Source: an uncultured Pelagibacteraceae bacterium | GTDB taxonomy: Bacteria; Pseudomonadota; Alphaproteobacteria; Pelagibacterales; Pelagibacteraceae | Assembly (NCBI GenBank): GCA_902624015.1 | Contig: CACNVV010000006.1 | Span: forward strand, 1-47,019 | DNA: 47,019 nt | Reading direction: 5' to 3' | Shown: one piece after another, positions 19,266 through 28,214 of the stretch | Position numbering within the stretch: the first letter of the stretch is position 1 | Layout: every line of letters begins with the position of its first letter | Notes under the pieces: generated by a model | Told to the model about the DNA's origin: nothing | Database searches by the model: none | Seen by the model: only the letters and a program-made list of their open reading frames with translations | Translations under genes and position numbers: made by a program

Positions 19266-20453
19266 TTAATTGATATTTTTGGCTCTTTTTCTTCCGATTA
19301 ATTGAGTAAGTGCGTCAACCATAGTATCTGAAGCCTTAAATATTTCATTATTTTTAAATTCATGAGAAATATTTTTTTCTGGGTTAGTTTTATCTTCAAT
19401 AACTATTCCTTCATCTGGTGAATTATTTTTTATATAAATTAATAATAGCCATTCATCATCTGAGGCTTCATCCCATTTAACAAATATTTCTCCTGTTTCA
19501 AATCTTCTGTCTATACATCTAAAGATAGACATATGTCTTGTTATGTGTCTTTTGTTTAACTGAAAGACTAAACTACTAGCACTTCTGTAAAAACTTTCGA
19601 GAGCAAACTCAATTTTTTGTCTAGCTAAAGTATATTCTTTTTCTTTTTGTAAAAGAGTTTCTCTATCTTCATCTCCTTGAATTTTTACTCCTAAGGCCTC
19701 TACTCTTTCCCTAATCTTTTGATCTCTAATAATTCGGTATTTTTCTTTTAGTTTTTCTATTCTTTGTTGTAAGCCAGCATAATCTTCTCTCTTTTCTCTT
19801 AAAGAAATTTTTTCTAATTTCTCTAATTCTTTAACCTCTCTAACTCTAAACTTTTCAATTTGCTTATCTAATTTTAATTGTTGTAAAAATTGCTTTTGTT
19901 TTTCTGCTTGTTCAATTCTTAAAAGAGCCTGTTCTTTTCTTAAGAATAATTTTATTTCTTTTGTTCTTTGTTTTTCTAATCTAATTTCATCCTTTAAAGC
20001 TTGTTCTTTTAATTTAACTTTTAATTCAGCCTCTTTTTGTTTTTCTTTTGCAATTTCGATCTTTTCTAACCTTTCTTGTTCTTGTTTTTCTAATTTTAAT
20101 CTTCTTGCTTCATCTTTTTTTAGAATTTTATACTGTGAAATTGTGTCTGCTATTTTATCAAAAAATGCTTGGATATATTTTTCAAAACCGAAATTTAATC
20201 TAAACTTAAATTCAGGCTTTAGAGAATTTTGAAAGTTAACTAACTTTAAAAGAAAATCTGGTTTCTTTGGTGATGTAGATTTATATTTTTTTATTACTTT
20301 TTTAGATTTTTTAACTTTTCTATTTTTAGAATTTTTTTTTTGTCTTACCTTAACTTTTTTAATGTTGCTTTTCTTGATCTTTTTTAGAGCTTTTTTAATT
20401 TTTTTTTTATTTTTGGAAAAATTTTTTTTTATTTTTTTTTTCTTTTTTTTCAT
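19266..20453 (-). CDS. Poly-lysine, coiled-coil protein of unknown function
   Basis: I do not recognise this 395-residue protein. Three regions are visible: an extremely Lys-rich tail (about residues 1-70), a long charged Glu/Lys/Gln/Arg heptad-like coiled coil (about 115-285), and a compact C-terminal region (about 290-395) with RHITRHMSIFRCIDRR and VKWDEASDDEWLLLIYIKN. The globular end looks folded and conserved-like, so it is probably a real gene rather than a spurious frame. The basic tail could bind nucleic acid or acidic surfaces; this is inference. No ribosome binding site is visible at the chosen ATG. It lies 27 bases downstream of the cyclopropane synthase gene on the same strand. 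Confidence 0.7.
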   Translation of the reverse strand: MKKKKKKIKKNFSKNKKKIKKALKKIKKSNIKKVKVRQKKNSKNRKVKKSKKVIKKYKSTSPKKPDFLLKLVNFQNSLKPEFKFRLNFGFEKYIQAFFDKIADTISQYKILKKDEARRLKLEKQEQERLEKIEIAKEKQKEAELKVKLKEQALKDEIRLEKQRTKEIKLFLRKEQALLRIEQAEKQKQFLQQLKLDKQIEKFRVREVKELEKLEKISLREKREDYAGLQQRIEKLKEKYRIIRDQKIRERVEALGVKIQGDEDRETLLQKEKEYTLARQKIEFALESFYRSASSLVFQLNKRHITRHMSIFRCIDRRFETGEIFVKWDEASDDEWLLLIYIKNNSPDEGIVIEDKTNPEKNISHEFKNNEIFKASDTMVDALTQLIGRKRAKNIN

Positions 20454-20480
20454 TTGAGGAAATTTATATTTATCAATAAT

Positions 20481-21671
20481 TTATTGATAAATATAGTCTC
20501 TTGTAACTGGTGTTGAAGAATAATTTTTTGTTAATTGAAATTGATATACAACTTGATCACCCCATTTAAATGCCATCTCACAACCTGCAAGATAAAATTC
20601 CCACATTCTAAAAAATTTTTCATCAAACATTTCAATTATTTTTTCTTTGTTTTTGAGACAATTTTCTTTCCAATGTCTTAAAGTGTGCATGTAATGTAGC
20701 CTTAAAACTTCAATATCTGCAACGATTAATCCCGACTTTTCTATATGTGGACTTACCTCACTCAAGCTTGGTGTATATCCACCAGGAAAAATATATTTCG
20801 TAATCCACGGATGTGGATCTCGAGGTGGATTTACTGACCCTATAGTATGAATCAATGAAACTCCATCATCTTTCAAAAGTTTTTCGACTTGTGAAAAAAA
20901 TTTTCTATAAAATTTTCTTCCTACATGCTCAAACATTCCAACACTTACGATTCTATCGAATTTTTCGTCTAGCTCCCTATAATCCATAAGTTTAAAGTGT
21001 AACTGATTTTCTAAATTAAGTTCTTTTGCTCTTTTTTTACAATAATTAAATTGATTTTCAGAAAGGGTGATACCTGTGACTTCACAATTTGCACTCTTTG
21101 CTATATCAGTTGCAAGCGATCCCCATCCGCATCCGATATCTAAGACTTTTTGATTAGGCTTTATATTGAGTTTTTTTATAATATGTTGAATTTTATTATT
21201 TTGTGCTGTTTCAAGCGTGTCTGTTTCGTTTTTAAAATATGCACATGAATATTGTCTTTTAGGATCCAAAAATAAATCATAAAGATCATCTGAAATATCA
21301 TAATGATGCGAAACGTTCATTTTTGATTTTTTTATAAAATTAAAATTAGTAAAATATCTGTAAGAACCTCTTAATTTATTAATTAAAGAACTGAAAAAAT
21401 TTAACTCTCCTCTTCCAAAATTCATTAAGGAAAGATCTAAAAAATCTGTAAGCGTTCCGTTTTCTATAATTATTTCACCATCTGTATAAGCTTCACCAAA
21501 ATATAAATCGGGATGAAATAATAATTTATAATGGAGGTTTTTATTTAATATTTTTAGCTTAATAGGGTTTTCACTTTTTGGATTACCAATAATATAGCTT
21601 TTAGAATTAGCATCAATTAAGATAAATCCATCTTTTTTAAAAACATTATTTAAAAATCTAGCCAGTTGCAT
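20481..21671 (-). CDS. cfa: Cyclopropane-fatty-acyl-phospholipid synthase
   Basis: Cfa transfers a methylene from SAM across the double bond of unsaturated acyl chains in membrane phospholipids. The 396-residue protein shows the family block HHYDISDDLYDLFLD (122-136) with YSCAYF (141-146), the SAM site VLDIGCGWGSLA (176-187), VGMFEHVG and the C-terminal FRMWEFYLAGCEMAFK. All key regions are present. The gene directly abuts the end of the DapA-like gene, so the two are probably co-transcribed. A related mycolic-acid-type or other fatty-acid methyltransferase is possible, as this family is broad. Confidence 0.92.
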   Translation of the reverse strand: MQLARFLNNVFKKDGFILIDANSKSYIIGNPKSENPIKLKILNKNLHYKLLFHPDLYFGEAYTDGEIIIENGTLTDFLDLSLMNFGRGELNFFSSLINKLRGSYRYFTNFNFIKKSKMNVSHHYDISDDLYDLFLDPKRQYSCAYFKNETDTLETAQNNKIQHIIKKLNIKPNQKVLDIGCGWGSLATDIAKSANCEVTGITLSENQFNYCKKRAKELNLENQLHFKLMDYRELDEKFDRIVSVGMFEHVGRKFYRKFFSQVEKLLKDDGVSLIHTIGSVNPPRDPHPWITKYIFPGGYTPSLSEVSPHIEKSGLIVADIEVLRLHYMHTLRHWKENCLKNKEKIIEMFDEKFFRMWEFYLAGCEMAFKWGDQVVYQFQLTKNYSSTPVTRDYIYQ

Positions 21672-22556
21672 CTAAGCCGCCTTATTATTTTTTAATGAAA
21701 AATTTAATTTCTCTAAATTATTGATTAAATCTGACTCATCTCTAGTATTTAAAATACTAAGTGGTGGTAAAAGATTTTTATAATATGTTTCTTTTTTACT
21801 AAAGTACGTATGTAAACCTGAAATTAAATTATATTTTTCGAATTCAGCTCTTACTTCACAAAGATTTTGGTTTACTGTCTGTTCATTTCCATCATTAAAA
21901 TCATCGTACACCTTTCTTGCCAGTGAAGAAGTAGCATTGCATGTAGCTGTGATAATTCCTGAACATCCTAATTGAAGTCCTTTAAATAATTTAGATTCTG
22001 ATCCAGGTAAAACTGAAAAATCGTCAATTTTTAGGTTTTCAAAAAGATTGTAAGAACTATCTTTTACTCCAATAATATTTTTTGGATATTTTTTTACTAA
22101 CTCTTCAATACATTCAATACTAAACTTATAACCACAGAGTTTTTCAAAATTATATAGTACTATTTCACAATCAGAAATTACCTCTACTATTTTGCTATAA
22201 AATTCTATTACTTCTTTATCTCCATATTTATAGTAAGCGGGCGGCATAATTAAGAATCTATTAAAACCTAAAGATTTAGAAACTCTCATTAAATTAATTG
22301 TTTCACCTAAAGAATTTAAACCCGTGCCTATAATATATTTTTCTTTGTGTTTGCTTGAAGTCAGATGATTTAATAAATTAATTTTTTCTGAGACAGGTAT
22401 AAGTTGAGCCTGCCCTGTACTTCCAAATATAGCTGCTCCGTGACAACCATTGTCTATAACCATTTCTGCGTGTAGAATGGTTTTTTTAATATCAAGCGTC
22501 AAATCATCATTTAAGATCGACATTGAGGCCGCATAAATGCCTTTAATTTTACTCAT
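21672..22556 (-). CDS. Dihydrodipicolinate synthase-family (DapA-like) aldolase
   Basis: This 294-residue protein belongs to the class I, Schiff-base aldolase/lyase family that includes DapA and N-acetylneuraminate lyase. The catalytic Tyr (VLYNF, Y135) and Schiff-base Lys (GVKDSS, K165) are in place. The substrate loop reads FGSTGQ instead of the DapA GTTGE, and the C-terminal DapA features are weak. It is therefore unlikely to be the lysine-biosynthetic enzyme; a 2-keto-acid sugar or hydroxy-acid aldolase is more plausible, but the substrate is unknown. It is upstream of cfa with no gap, and divergent from the glycosyltransferase. Confidence 0.8.
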   Translation of the reverse strand: MSKIKGIYAASMSILNDDLTLDIKKTILHAEMVIDNGCHGAAIFGSTGQAQLIPVSEKINLLNHLTSSKHKEKYIIGTGLNSLGETINLMRVSKSLGFNRFLIMPPAYYKYGDKEVIEFYSKIVEVISDCEIVLYNFEKLCGYKFSIECIEELVKKYPKNIIGVKDSSYNLFENLKIDDFSVLPGSESKLFKGLQLGCSGIITATCNATSSLARKVYDDFNDGNEQTVNQNLCEVRAEFEKYNLISGLHTYFSKKETYYKNLLPPLSILNTRDESDLINNLEKLNFSLKNNKAA

Positions 22557-22605
22557 AATAAAAATTTATATAAAAATATTAATTAGTAAAGTTTATAAAT
22601 TAACT

Positions 22606-23568
22606 ATGAAAATATTAGCTATTCAAAACAGGATGGGCATAGGTGATACGGTAATTTTTCTGCCTTTTATTAAAGCCATTTCAAAAAAATTTGGAGCACC
22701 TGTTAGTTTATTGGTTAAAGAAAATTCAAAAGCGAACGAGTTTTTAAATCAAACAAATTATATTGATGAAATAATTCACTTAGAAAGAGATAATAAAATA
22801 AATCAAAAACATGATGGTTTCAAAGGATTTTTCAAATTAGTAAGCGATATAAAAAAATATAATTTCGATAAAGTTTTTATATTCAATTCTTCTTTGAGAT
22901 ATAACTTAATTTCAAGATTGGCAGGAATTAAAGAAGTATTTCAATACCCGTTATTTAAAAAACAAAATCAACATATTACAGAATCTGCTAAAAAATTAAT
23001 AAAAAGATATTTAGATATCGAAATTATTGATAATCCAGAAATTCAAATTGATAATGATCTAGTTCAAAAATCAGCAATAAACTTTAATATTAATAATGAT
23101 GAGCTTAATGTTTTGTTGGGTGTTGGCGGTTCAGGTCCAACAAAAAGAATACCATCAAAAACTTTTCTAGACGTAATGGAAAAATTAGAAGCTTTTAAAA
23201 AATGTAGATTTTTTTTAGCTACAGGTAAAAATGAAGATGAGCAAAAAATCTTAATGGAAATATTAGATACAAAATTTAAAGAAAAATGTGTTGCCCTAGA
23301 CAATCTTAGTATAAAAGAAATTTTACCTGTTATTAAAAATTGTAATGTTGCAATATGTAATGATACAAGTTTCTCACATCTATCTTCAGCATTAGGAATT
23401 AAAACAATTACACTAATGGCAGATACTCCATTAATTTATGGTTCTTACAACACAAATATGTATCCAATTATTCCTGATGGAGAAACAACAGTTTCTCACA
23501 ATACTGGTGGTAAAGACAAAATTAATCCAGATAAAATCTACGAAAAACTATTATCAATAATTAATTAA
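22606..23568 (+). CDS. Family 9 glycosyltransferase (heptosyltransferase-like)
   Basis: The 320-residue protein starts MKILAIQNRMGIGDTVIFLP, typical of the ADP-heptose:LPS heptosyltransferase family. Its C-terminal half has the donor-binding block AICNDTSFSHLSSALGIKTI, equivalent to the family's NDTG-x-x-H-x-AAA-x-G. I chose the ATG at 22606; the longer frame from 22537 starts inside the divergent DapA-like gene and adds a non-family segment. It probably adds a sugar to lipopolysaccharide core or another glycan, but the sugar is not known. Its stop shares TTAA with the convergent J-domain gene. Confidence 0.83.
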   Translation: MKILAIQNRMGIGDTVIFLPFIKAISKKFGAPVSLLVKENSKANEFLNQTNYIDEIIHLERDNKINQKHDGFKGFFKLVSDIKKYNFDKVFIFNSSLRYNLISRLAGIKEVFQYPLFKKQNQHITESAKKLIKRYLDIEIIDNPEIQIDNDLVQKSAINFNINNDELNVLLGVGGSGPTKRIPSKTFLDVMEKLEAFKKCRFFLATGKNEDEQKILMEILDTKFKEKCVALDNLSIKEILPVIKNCNVAICNDTSFSHLSSALGIKTITLMADTPLIYGSYNTNMYPIIPDGETTVSHNTGGKDKINPDKIYEKLLSIIN

Positions 23569-24068
23569 GAAATATCTTTAAGAACTATCTCTTTTGCTTC
23601 ATTAACAATAGCTGATAATCTTGAGGTTTCTGGAGAAATATCGGGGTGAATTTTTTTTTGAATTTTTTGGTAAGCTTTATTTAGAGCTTCTTTAGTTGGT
23701 TTTTTATTAATGTCTAAATTTAAAATCTTATATGCCTCAGATATTGATAATGATGACGAGTTATTATTTTGATATTGATTAAAAGAAAATCTTCCAGAAT
23801 TTCTTAAGGTTTGAATAAGCCTATAAAGAGAAAGCAATTGAAACAATGATAAACCTTTAAGTTTAACTAGAGCAAGGCTTGCAAGAGTTAATGGCAATGT
23901 GAGTAGAAATTTTCCACCAATAGCAAATAAAACTGCTAATAAAGCCAATAATAAAATTGTAATCAGCCTAACTCCTTTTGACATTTTTTTTGGAGAAATA
24001 TTTGACCACCATCTTAATAAAAAATATAAGATGACTAAAATTACAAGTAGATAAATAATAATATTCAT
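23565..24068 (-). CDS. Membrane-anchored J-domain (DnaJ-like) protein
   Basis: The 167-residue protein has membrane segments near residues 3-19 and 36-68, then a C-terminal J domain (about 107-165) with HPD at 141-143. It resembles mitochondrial TIM14-type and bacterial membrane-anchored J proteins, which recruit Hsp70 to the membrane. I chose the ATG at 24068 rather than 24098, since the longer version overlaps the start of oligopeptidase B and adds 10 atypical residues. Its client is unknown. Confidence 0.83.
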   Translation of the reverse strand: MNIIIYLLVILVILYFLLRWWSNISPKKMSKGVRLITILLLALLAVLFAIGGKFLLTLPLTLASLALVKLKGLSLFQLLSLYRLIQTLRNSGRFSFNQYQNNNSSSLSISEAYKILNLDINKKPTKEALNKAYQKIQKKIHPDISPETSRLSAIVNEAKEIVLKDIS

Positions 24069-24083
24069 ATATTTCCTTATTAG

Positions 24084-26168
24084 ATGAAAGTACCACAACT
24101 TAAAAAAAAACTAGAGATAAAAACTTGTCACAATATTGATTGGGAAGACAATTATAGCTGGATTCATCAAAAAGATATTTTAGAAGTCCTAAAAGATAAA
24201 AGCAAGTTAGATCCTGATGTGAAAAAATATTTAGAAGACGAAAATGCTTACACAGATCATCATTTAAAAGATACAAAAGATATTCAAAAAAAATTATTCG
24301 ATGAAATTAAAGGAAGAATTAAATTAGAAGATGAATCTTTGCCCTATAAAGATCATACGTACGAATATTGGACTAAAACTACAGCAAAAGGAAATTATTC
24401 CATAAAACTTAGAAAAAAAATTGGTTCAGAAAATATTGAGGAAATATGGAATGGAGATAAAGAAAAAGAAAAACTTAAAACTGAATATTTTGGGGTTGGA
24501 GATTTAGAAGTAAGTAACAATGATAAATATCTAGGATACTCTTTAGATATTAAAGGATCTGAATATTATACAATTTATTTAAGAGATATAAAAACAAACA
24601 AAATTATTTCAAAAGAAATTGCAGAAACATCAGGGGGGATAACATTTAGTTTGGATGATAAATATATTTTTTATTCTAAACTTGATGAAAATCATAGAGC
24701 AAGAACAATATACAGGCACAGAATAGGTGATTTTGAGGGCAAAGATGAATTAATATTTGAGGAGAAAAGCGAGGCTTTTACAGTAGGAATTGGAAAAAGC
24801 TCAGATGAAAAATATTTTTTTATAAATACTTCTGACCATAATACTTCGGAGCAATATTACTTTAAATCAGGTGAATTAAGTCCATCTCCAAAACTTATTA
24901 TTAAAAGAGAAAGAGGTGTTTTGTATTCTGTTAATTCATGGGATGATAAATTTTATAATCATACAAATAAAAATGCTGAAGACTTTAAAATTGATATTTG
25001 TGACAATTTAGAAAATCAAAATTGGCAAACATATATTCCAGCAAAAGATGAAGTTTTAATTGGTGGATTAACATTTCTTAAAAATTGGATTATTCGTGGT
25101 GAAACATCAGATGCACTAGATAAATTATTTGTCAAAAATATTTCTACAAATGTAGAAGAAGAATTGGTTTTTTCTGATGAATCTGTTTATGTTCCAGGAA
25201 TAAGCTTAACCCAAAAAGATAGAAATACTGATGAAGTTCATTTAGGATATTCATCACCTAAAACTCCTTCTAGAGTATTTAAATATAATTTAGCAACAAA
25301 ATCTAAAGAACTTGTTAAAGAACAAGAAATCCCATCTGGTCATAATAGAGATGACTATATTGTTGAGAGAGTTGAGTTTAAATCTCATGATGGGAGGATG
25401 GTTCCATTAACAATTACTAGACACAAAAAAACAAAAATTGATGGGTCTGCAAATGTTTTATTGTATGGATATGGGTCTTATGGAAATTCTATGTCCCCAA
25501 GTTTTTCTTCTACAAGATTAAGTCTTATCAATAGAGATATAATTTGGGCCACAGCCCATATCAGAGGTGGTATGGAAAAAGGTATGAAGTGGTGGAAAGA
25601 GGGAAAATTAACAAACAAAAAAAATACTTTTGAAGATTATATTTACGCAGCAAAATATTTGATCGAAAAGAATTATACGTCAAAAGGAAATATCATTGGA
25701 ATGGGTGGATCAGCCGGAGGATTATTAATGGGAGCTGTAGTCAATCAATCTCCTGAATTATTTTTAGGAATTATAATGGCTGTTCCTTTTGTGGATTCTT
25801 TAACAACAAATCTTGATCATTCTTTGCCTTTAACCGTGGGAGAATTTGACGAATTTGGAAATGCAAAAGAGAATAAAGAACACTTTGATTATATTTTTTC
25901 ATATGCGCCCTACAACAATATTAAAAAAATGGATTATCCACATATTTTTATTACAACCAGTTTAAGTGATAATAGAGTTTTATTTGATGAACCTGCAAAG
26001 TTCACAGCAAAACTTAGAGACTACAAAACAGATAATAATTTACTTCTTTTAAAAACCGAAATGAATGCTGGTCATGGTGGAAAATCAGGAAGAGATGGCG
26101 CAATAGAAGAAATTGCTATTGACTATGCATTTGCATTAAAAATATCAAAAAAAATTGGTACACTTTAA
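24084..26168 (+). CDS. ptrB: Oligopeptidase B (S9 family serine peptidase)
   Basis: This S9A prolyl-oligopeptidase-family peptidase cleaves short peptides after basic residues. The 694-residue length is typical. A beta-propeller-like N-terminal region is followed by the hydrolase domain. The catalytic triad is visible: Ser543 in GMGGSAGG, Asp629 in SLSDNRV and His664 in NAGHGGKSGR. The block AHIRGGMEKGMKWW is typical of oligopeptidase B. It could recycle peptides in this small-genome organism. Basic-residue specificity is assigned from family resemblance. Confidence 0.92.
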   Translation: MKVPQLKKKLEIKTCHNIDWEDNYSWIHQKDILEVLKDKSKLDPDVKKYLEDENAYTDHHLKDTKDIQKKLFDEIKGRIKLEDESLPYKDHTYEYWTKTTAKGNYSIKLRKKIGSENIEEIWNGDKEKEKLKTEYFGVGDLEVSNNDKYLGYSLDIKGSEYYTIYLRDIKTNKIISKEIAETSGGITFSLDDKYIFYSKLDENHRARTIYRHRIGDFEGKDELIFEEKSEAFTVGIGKSSDEKYFFINTSDHNTSEQYYFKSGELSPSPKLIIKRERGVLYSVNSWDDKFYNHTNKNAEDFKIDICDNLENQNWQTYIPAKDEVLIGGLTFLKNWIIRGETSDALDKLFVKNISTNVEEELVFSDESVYVPGISLTQKDRNTDEVHLGYSSPKTPSRVFKYNLATKSKELVKEQEIPSGHNRDDYIVERVEFKSHDGRMVPLTITRHKKTKIDGSANVLLYGYGSYGNSMSPSFSSTRLSLINRDIIWATAHIRGGMEKGMKWWKEGKLTNKKNTFEDYIYAAKYLIEKNYTSKGNIIGMGGSAGGLLMGAVVNQSPELFLGIIMAVPFVDSLTTNLDHSLPLTVGEFDEFGNAKENKEHFDYIFSYAPYNNIKKMDYPHIFITTSLSDNRVLFDEPAKFTAKLRDYKTDNNLLLLKTEMNAGHGGKSGRDGAIEEIAIDYAFALKISKKIGTL

Positions 26169-26170
26169 AT

Positions 26171-26198
26171 CTTGAAAAAAACAAATTAATTCCCATAT
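26171..26198 (+). promoter_or_regulatory. Near-consensus sigma-32 promoter for hsp20
   Basis: CTTGAA at 26171-26176 and CCCATAT at 26192-26198 are separated by exactly 15 bases, an excellent match to the RpoH consensus (CTTGAA, CCCATnT). It begins two bases after the stop codon of ptrB and lies 62 bases before the hsp20 start. Confidence 0.85.
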
Positions 26199-26260
26199 AA
26201 ACTTAGTAGGTCGCCTAATGGGGCTTACATAAATAAACTTGCTTAACAAAGGAGGATATT

Positions 26261-26707
26261 ATGACAAGTAAGGATCTATCTATATTTAACTCACTTAGAC
26301 CTTTTTCAATTGGTTTTGACGACATGTTCGACCAATTTGAAAATATGTTGGGAAATGGAAATTTGACGATGCAGTCAAATTATCCACCATACAACATCCG
26401 AAAGACAGGTAAAGACAACTATGCAATTGAGGTAGCATTGGCTGGCTTTAGCAAAAAAGACGTTGAGGTTGAGTTCGAGGACAATTTATTAACAGTAAGA
26501 ACAAAACAAGTTAATAAGTCTGAGGACAGTGATGTTAATGGAGAAATTATTCATAAAGGTATTTCTCAAAGACAATTTGCAAGATCATTCACTATTGCTG
26601 ATGATGTAAAAGTTAATAGTGCTGAACTTAAAGACGGTCTTTTAACAATATCTTGTGAAAGAATAATTCCAGAACATAAAAAAAAGAAGCTTATTGAAAT
26701 TAAATAA
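26261..26707 (+). CDS. Small heat-shock protein, Hsp20/IbpA family
   Basis: Hsp20 proteins bind unfolding proteins and keep them ready for refolding by DnaK/ClpB. The 148-residue protein shows the alpha-crystallin domain (about 38-135), with YNIRKTGKDNYAIEVALAGF, the LTVRTK strand and GISQRQFARSFTI, and the C-terminal I-x-I/V-like tail. This is the IbpA/HspH-like type common in alphaproteobacteria. It has a strong ribosome binding site (AAGGAGG) and a sigma-32 promoter, so heat regulation is well supported. The terminator hairpin follows. Confidence 0.95.
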   Translation: MTSKDLSIFNSLRPFSIGFDDMFDQFENMLGNGNLTMQSNYPPYNIRKTGKDNYAIEVALAGFSKKDVEVEFEDNLLTVRTKQVNKSEDSDVNGEIIHKGISQRQFARSFTIADDVKVNSAELKDGLLTISCERIIPEHKKKKLIEIK

Positions 26708-26720
26708 GTCTTAAACCTTG

Positions 26721-26744
26721 CTTGTGGGGATTTCTCCCCACAAG
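26721..26744. terminator. Bidirectional hairpin between hsp20 and NCS2 permease genes
   Basis: CTTGTGGGGA and TCCCCACAAG pair perfectly over ten base pairs around a TTTC loop. It lies 13 bases after the hsp20 stop and just beyond the end of the convergent permease gene. The U-tract is short (TTTAAATT), but the GC-rich stem stands out in this AT-rich sequence. Confidence 0.75.
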
Positions 26745-26754
26745 TTTAAATTAG

Positions 26755-28077
26755 TTATTTCTTTGCCATTATAGCATTCAAAGCAAATGCTAATAATCCA
26801 GCAGGTATAAGTCCAGTTGTTAACAGTAGTTTTAAACTTATTCCAAAATCTGGAATATTTTTCACAAAGTCTGGTAACAATGACATCCCAATTCCAAAAG
26901 ACAAAGAAAGAGCTAAGATTAATAAATTTCTTTGATCCATTTCTGCCCTTGAAATCAATTTAATACCAGCAGCTACAATCATACCAAACATAATGATTGC
27001 TGCTCCACCTATCACAGACTCTGGCATCGCTGCAATTATTCCACCTAATTTTGGAAATAATCCCATTAGAACTAAAACTATTCCTGCAATAGTTCCAACG
27101 TGCCTACTTACAACACCTGTAAACGCAACTAGTCCAGCATTTTGTGAATAGGATGTATTTGGCATCGCATTAAATATTGCACCAAATGCAGTACCAACAC
27201 CATCTGCCATAATTCCACCTGATATTTCTTTATCTGTTGCTTCTCGTTTAGCACCACCCATTGTCGTAGCACTTATATCTCCAATTGTTTCAATTGTTGT
27301 AACAACTGACATAAATAACATCAGAATTATTGCACCAGGTACAAAATCAATTCCATATTGAAGTGGCATTGGAAACGCAAACCATGCTGCAGATGCAATT
27401 TTGCCGTAGTTAACCATTCCTAATGCTGCTGCAACTATGAAGCCAGCTACTATTCCAATCAAAATTGAGGCTGCAGAGGCCATTCCTTTACCTCTTAGAT
27501 TAAAAAAGATAGCAACTATGAACACTGAAGCGGCAACCGTTAAATGATTTGCATTTGCAAAGATTTCAGGTTTGTTGTTCATTAACCATCCACCTCCACC
27601 AGCATACATAAAACCAACTTTAAGCAAACTAAATCCAATCATTAGTACAACTATACCAGTGACTAATGGTGGAAATAGATGTCTTATTGGTTTTAAAACT
27701 TTTCCAATAAAAATTTGAAAAATTCCTCCAATGAACGCTGCTGTAAATACCGCACCTAATCCTGCTGCTTTAAATGGTAGCATAATTGGTATAAACGCAA
27801 AACTTGTTCCTTGAACAATAGGAAGTCTTGCACCAATTTCTTTGTATCCAACTGTTTGGATAATTGTTGCAACTCCTGCAACAAACAAAGCCATTTGAAT
27901 CAAAAATATTTTTTGTTCAGGCGTTTGACCAAAAACTCCAGCCACAATAATAGGAACTGTTATATTACCAGCAAACATTGCTAGTACGTGCTGAATTCCT
28001 AAAGGTATGGATTTATTTAATGGAAGTTTTTTATCCGGACTGTTTGTAGAGCCCACTTTTGTTTTTCTTGAAGCCAT
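26755..28077 (-). CDS. NCS2-family purine (xanthine/urate) permease
   Basis: The 440-residue protein is a nucleobase:cation symporter-2 with about 14 membrane segments. The N-terminal IQHVLAMFAGNITVPIIV and the C-terminal motif QNAGLVAFTGVVSR (consensus Q-N-x-G-x4-T-[RKG]) are diagnostic; the QN form with GVVSR fits the xanthine/uric acid branch rather than uracil. Substrate assignment is supported by the nearby xanthine dehydrogenase and PuuD genes, but is inference. It has a good ribosome binding site (GGAGG) in a leader that can fold over it. It is transcribed away from the other purine genes. Confidence 0.88.
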   Translation of the reverse strand: MASRKTKVGSTNSPDKKLPLNKSIPLGIQHVLAMFAGNITVPIIVAGVFGQTPEQKIFLIQMALFVAGVATIIQTVGYKEIGARLPIVQGTSFAFIPIMLPFKAAGLGAVFTAAFIGGIFQIFIGKVLKPIRHLFPPLVTGIVVLMIGFSLLKVGFMYAGGGGWLMNNKPEIFANANHLTVAASVFIVAIFFNLRGKGMASAASILIGIVAGFIVAAALGMVNYGKIASAAWFAFPMPLQYGIDFVPGAIILMLFMSVVTTIETIGDISATTMGGAKREATDKEISGGIMADGVGTAFGAIFNAMPNTSYSQNAGLVAFTGVVSRHVGTIAGIVLVLMGLFPKLGGIIAAMPESVIGGAAIIMFGMIVAAGIKLISRAEMDQRNLLILALSLSFGIGMSLLPDFVKNIPDFGISLKLLLTTGLIPAGLLAFALNAIMAKK

Positions 28078-28121
28078 ATAACCTCCGTCGTTAACTAAAT
28101 AGACGTTACATTATTGGCTAT
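28078..28121 (-). promoter_or_regulatory. Possible structured 5' leader over the permease ribosome binding site
   Basis: Read on the minus strand, AUAGCC (28121-28116) can pair with GGUUAU (28083-28078), the latter covering part of the GGAGG ribosome binding site directly before the ATG. Inside, CGUC (28105-28102) can pair with GACG (28089-28086) around a 12-base loop, or alternatively UAAC with GUUA. Two short stems around an asymmetric internal loop, just upstream of a xanthine/urate-type permease, is the layout of a translation-controlling purine riboswitch. The motif has not been matched to any model. Confidence 0.35.
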
Positions 28122-28130
28122 TAATTAATA

Positions 28131-28149
28131 TAAAAAAACTGATTAGTTT
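28131..28149 (-). terminator. Weak terminator-like hairpin after lipoprotein gene
   Basis: On the minus strand AAACT and AGTTT pair around AATC, and seven Ts follow. It lies between the small lipoprotein gene and the permease gene on the same strand, so it could end the former or attenuate the latter. The stem is only five AT-rich pairs. Confidence 0.35.
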
Positions 28150-28214
28150 AGAAGAACTCCACTTTAGATAGTAAAAAAAACCTATAATGAGCAGATTTAT
28201 TTAAATTAATAAAT

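Noticed and set aside
28078..28214. Classical guanine/adenine (purine) riboswitch before the NCS2 permease
   Set aside because: The three-way junction and its conserved loop sequences of that class are not visible; only a smaller foldable leader is.
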